A stretch of DNA of 64,000 bases from Verrucosispora sp. NA02020 (GTDB lineage Bacteria; Actinomycetota; Actinomycetes; Mycobacteriales; Micromonosporaceae): positions 4,402,001 to 4,466,000 of the forward strand of contig NZ_CP054923.1 of NCBI RefSeq assembly GCF_013364215.1, read 5' to 3'. Below, one piece after another: positions 62,448 to 64,000 of this stretch. Below the pieces are notes generated by a model. That model worked only from the letters and a program-made list of their open reading frames with translations, did no database searches and was not told where the DNA came from. Position 1 is the stretch's first letter. The number at the start of each line of letters is the position of its first letter. Position numbers and translations under genes: made by a program.

Positions 62448-63662
62448 GTGATCAGTGATCAGCAGCTAAAGCCGGGCCAGCGTGTCGAGCGGCTACGTCG
62501 TGCCGCCGGGCTCTCCCGTGAACGCCTCGCCAACTTGAGCGGACTATCAGCGACAACGGTGAAGTTCATCGAGAACGGACGTCGATCGTTGACCCTTCGT
62601 GCCGCACAGCAGATGGCACCACACCTCGGGGTTCGGGATCTCGGTGATCTCTTCGGACCGTCCGTGGCACTGTCTCTCGATGGTCGGGCCAGCCATCCCG
62701 CAGTAACGGAGGTCCGCCATGCGTTGACCGCCTGGCACCTCGCCGTCGACGGCGAACCGGAGAGCACCGACTATCTCCGAGGCGCGGTCGATTCCGCATG
62801 GCAGACCTGGCACACATCTCGACACCAGCGCACGGCGGCAGGGGAAATCCTGCCCGGCCTGCTGAATGCCACCCAGCGAGCGGCTCGGTTGCATTCGGGC
62901 GATGATCGACGCACGAGCCTCGCCCTACTCGCGCAGTCTTACCATCTCGCTCAGGCGTATCTGGCGTGGCATGGCGACCGTGAACTGGTCTGGTTGACCG
63001 TTGATCGCGGAATGAACGCCGCCCTGGACGCGGACGACCCACTCGCTATCGCACAGGCGACCTGGTATGCCGCACACCTGCTACGCGCGGTCGGTCGCGG
63101 AGACGAAGCGTTGGAGCGACTTCGGGAAGCACGCGGGCTTATCGAACCACGCCTAGCGGATGGCGGCCCCGAATGGGCGGAAGTCCTCGCCGATCTGCAC
63201 CTTTGCGCAGCCCTGACGCGTTCTCGGATCGGTGACCAAGGCGCGTGGTCGGATTGGGACACCGCTCGGTCGATCGTCGACCGGGCGCTGCCCGAGGGGT
63301 TCGTAGGCTTGCGGACCCGCGTGTCGCGGCCCTTGGTCGACGTGTACGCGGTCATGTGCGCAGTAGACCTCGGCGATCCGGACGAGGCGCAACGCCGCGC
63401 CCACGCCCTCGACCCGGCATCGATCCCGTCGACAGAGCGTCGGGGTCGGCATTACGTGGAACTGGCACGTTCGGCCGATCTGGAGGGCGCGAAGGAAGCG
63501 ACCCTTCATCTGCTGACGCGTGCCGAGGCTACGTCACCGGAGACGGTCCGCTACTCGCCTGCAGCGCAGGATCTGATCACCCGGCTGTCCCACGAATCAC
63601 CTGCGTCGATCCGCGCCGAGGCGGTTGACCTCGCCCGTCGAATGAGTGCCGCTGACCTTTAG
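62448..63662 (+). CDS. XRE-family regulator with TPR-like C-terminal region
   Basis: 404 aa from GTG 62448, with GAGG eight bases upstream. Helix-turn-helix in residues 10-65 (RLRRAAGLSRERLANLSGLS, TTVKFIENGRRSLT). The rest is all-helical with repeated 34-38-residue units containing Ala/Leu/Trp-rich pairs, as in TPR regulators of streptomycetes that sense small peptides or metabolites. Two copies of GGTACAC(G/C)A(T/C)GTACC flank the gene, at 62412 and 63679, and are the probable binding sites. It sits beside the caspase/EACC1 pair, divergent from it, so it could control those genes too. Confidence 0.87.
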   Translation: MISDQQLKPGQRVERLRRAAGLSRERLANLSGLSATTVKFIENGRRSLTLRAAQQMAPHLGVRDLGDLFGPSVALSLDGRASHPAVTEVRHALTAWHLAVDGEPESTDYLRGAVDSAWQTWHTSRHQRTAAGEILPGLLNATQRAARLHSGDDRRTSLALLAQSYHLAQAYLAWHGDRELVWLTVDRGMNAALDADDPLAIAQATWYAAHLLRAVGRGDEALERLREARGLIEPRLADGGPEWAEVLADLHLCAALTRSRIGDQGAWSDWDTARSIVDRALPEGFVGLRTRVSRPLVDVYAVMCAVDLGDPDEAQRRAHALDPASIPSTERRGRHYVELARSADLEGAKEATLHLLTRAEATSPETVRYSPAAQDLITRLSHESPASIRAEAVDLARRMSAADL

Positions 63663-63678
63663 GTACGCCCCGTCACCG

Positions 63679-63693
63679 GGTACACCACGTACC
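63679..63693. promoter_or_regulatory. Operator copy 2 (same 15-bp palindrome)
   Basis: GGTACACCACGTACC matches copy 1 at 13 of 15 positions; the flanking G and C extend its dyad. It lies 16 bases after the XRE stop and 98 bases before the next small gene, which it may control. Confidence 0.6.
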
Positions 63694-63791
63694 CAGACTC
63701 GAACGCTCGATTCCTTAGCGTAATCGAGCGGTGACAGCATGGGCTTGTCTGGACCTTTCCGCTGCCGCCTCTGATGACGAAGGAGTCGGGA

Positions 63792-63956
63792 ATGAGCGGC
63801 CAGAACGATGGCGGCACGCCGAGTAGGGGCGAGCAGATCCAGGCGAACGAACGGGAAGCGGCGAAGCGGCGGGTGCTCGCCCAGGCCGAGGCGGAGCGCG
63901 TACCGGTCGAGGAGACGACCCGGGCGGTACCGGATCGGCGGTGGCGGCGTGGGTGA
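63792..63956 (+). CDS. Small charged protein of unknown function
   Basis: 54 aa from ATG 63792 (GGAG six bases upstream); an in-frame ATG at 63774 is less well placed. It is rich in Glu, Arg and Ala with a likely single helix over EQIQANEREAAKRRVLAQAE, a basic end (RRWRRG), and no signal or membrane segment. It overlaps the start of a second XRE gene by eight bases, so the two are coupled. I do not recognise a family. The palindrome at 63679 may regulate it. Confidence 0.6.
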   Translation: MSGQNDGGTPSRGEQIQANEREAAKRRVLAQAEAERVPVEETTRAVPDRRWRRG

Positions 63957-64000
63957 CGAGTTGTTGCCGATCGGTCGGCGGGTGGCTTACTGGCGAGGGC
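63949..64000 (+). CDS. N-terminus of a second XRE-type regulator (runs off right edge)
   Basis: A GTG at 63949, overlapping the small gene, starts MGDELLPIGRRVAYWRG. The segment IGRRVAYWRG is typical of the first helix of actinobacterial XRE proteins that continue with a classic helix-turn-helix. Only 17 codons are visible, so this is tentative. Confidence 0.5.
   Translation, partial: MGDELLPIGRRVAYWRG

Noticed and set aside
1..64000. CRISPR arrays, tRNA or rRNA genes, insertion sequences, phage attachment sites
   Set aside because: Looked for direct repeats with spacers, cloverleaf-like segments and transposase motifs; none seen by eye.

Overview
The DNA is very GC-rich and strongly GC3-biased, with GTG and TTG starts, many ATGA or GTGA overlaps between genes and several leaderless promoters. 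Together with the gene content this points to a filamentous actinomycete, most like Micromonospora or a relative (inference from style and content, not from a marker gene).

Region 1 (1-15.7 kb, continuing past the left edge) is the core of an aryl-capped thiazoline-type metallophore cluster of the pyochelin/yersiniabactin family. In leftward transcription order it has a 2171-aa NRPS (ArCP-Cy-A-PCP-Cy-A-PCP), a 1734-aa NRPS (docking-Cy-A with embedded methyltransferase-PCP-TE), a saccharopine-dehydrogenase-like reductase and the first 36 codons of a thiazolinyl imide reductase. A phosphopantetheinyl transferase and an MFS exporter run divergently. Three heterocyclization modules instead of two, no epimerase insert, an atypical first module and a TE whose nucleophilic Ser is Gly make the product unlikely to be plain pyochelin. 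The aryl-acid synthase and ligase are not visible and may lie to the left.

Region 2 (15.7-33 kb) is a dense set of tailoring genes that I cannot match to a known pathway: two stand-alone condensation domains, one discrete ACP, two P450s, an AurF-type diiron oxygenase, two methyltransferases, a flavin monooxygenase with its FMN reductase, an acyl-CoA-dehydrogenase-like flavoprotein, an SDR, an aldehyde dehydrogenase and three VOC proteins. Both condensation genes are paired head-to-head with an oxygenase gene over a short divergent, apparently leaderless promoter.

Region 3 (33-38.9 kb) holds a heterodimeric ABC transporter of the YbtPQ/IrtAB type with a Fur/Zur-family palindrome in its promoter. 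Divergent from it is a small redox operon: a secreted protein, a b561-like membrane protein and a Tat-exported Rieske lipoprotein.

Region 4 (39-52 kb) is for urea: the urtABCDE transporter, a cytosolic AmiC/FmdD-like binding protein divergent from a MarR regulator, a Tat-exported beta-lactamase-fold hydrolase and the complete ureABCFGD operon. Region 5 (52-54.8 kb) is a polar amino-acid ABC transporter behind a SAM riboswitch and a Cys/Met-rich leader peptide. Region 6 (54.9-64 kb) looks like a defence island: a two-gene Type III-like restriction-modification system, a convergent EACC1-caspase pair, and an XRE regulator flanked by two copies of one 15-bp palindrome, followed by a small protein and the start of a second XRE gene.

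No tRNA, rRNA, CRISPR array, insertion sequence or replication origin was seen.
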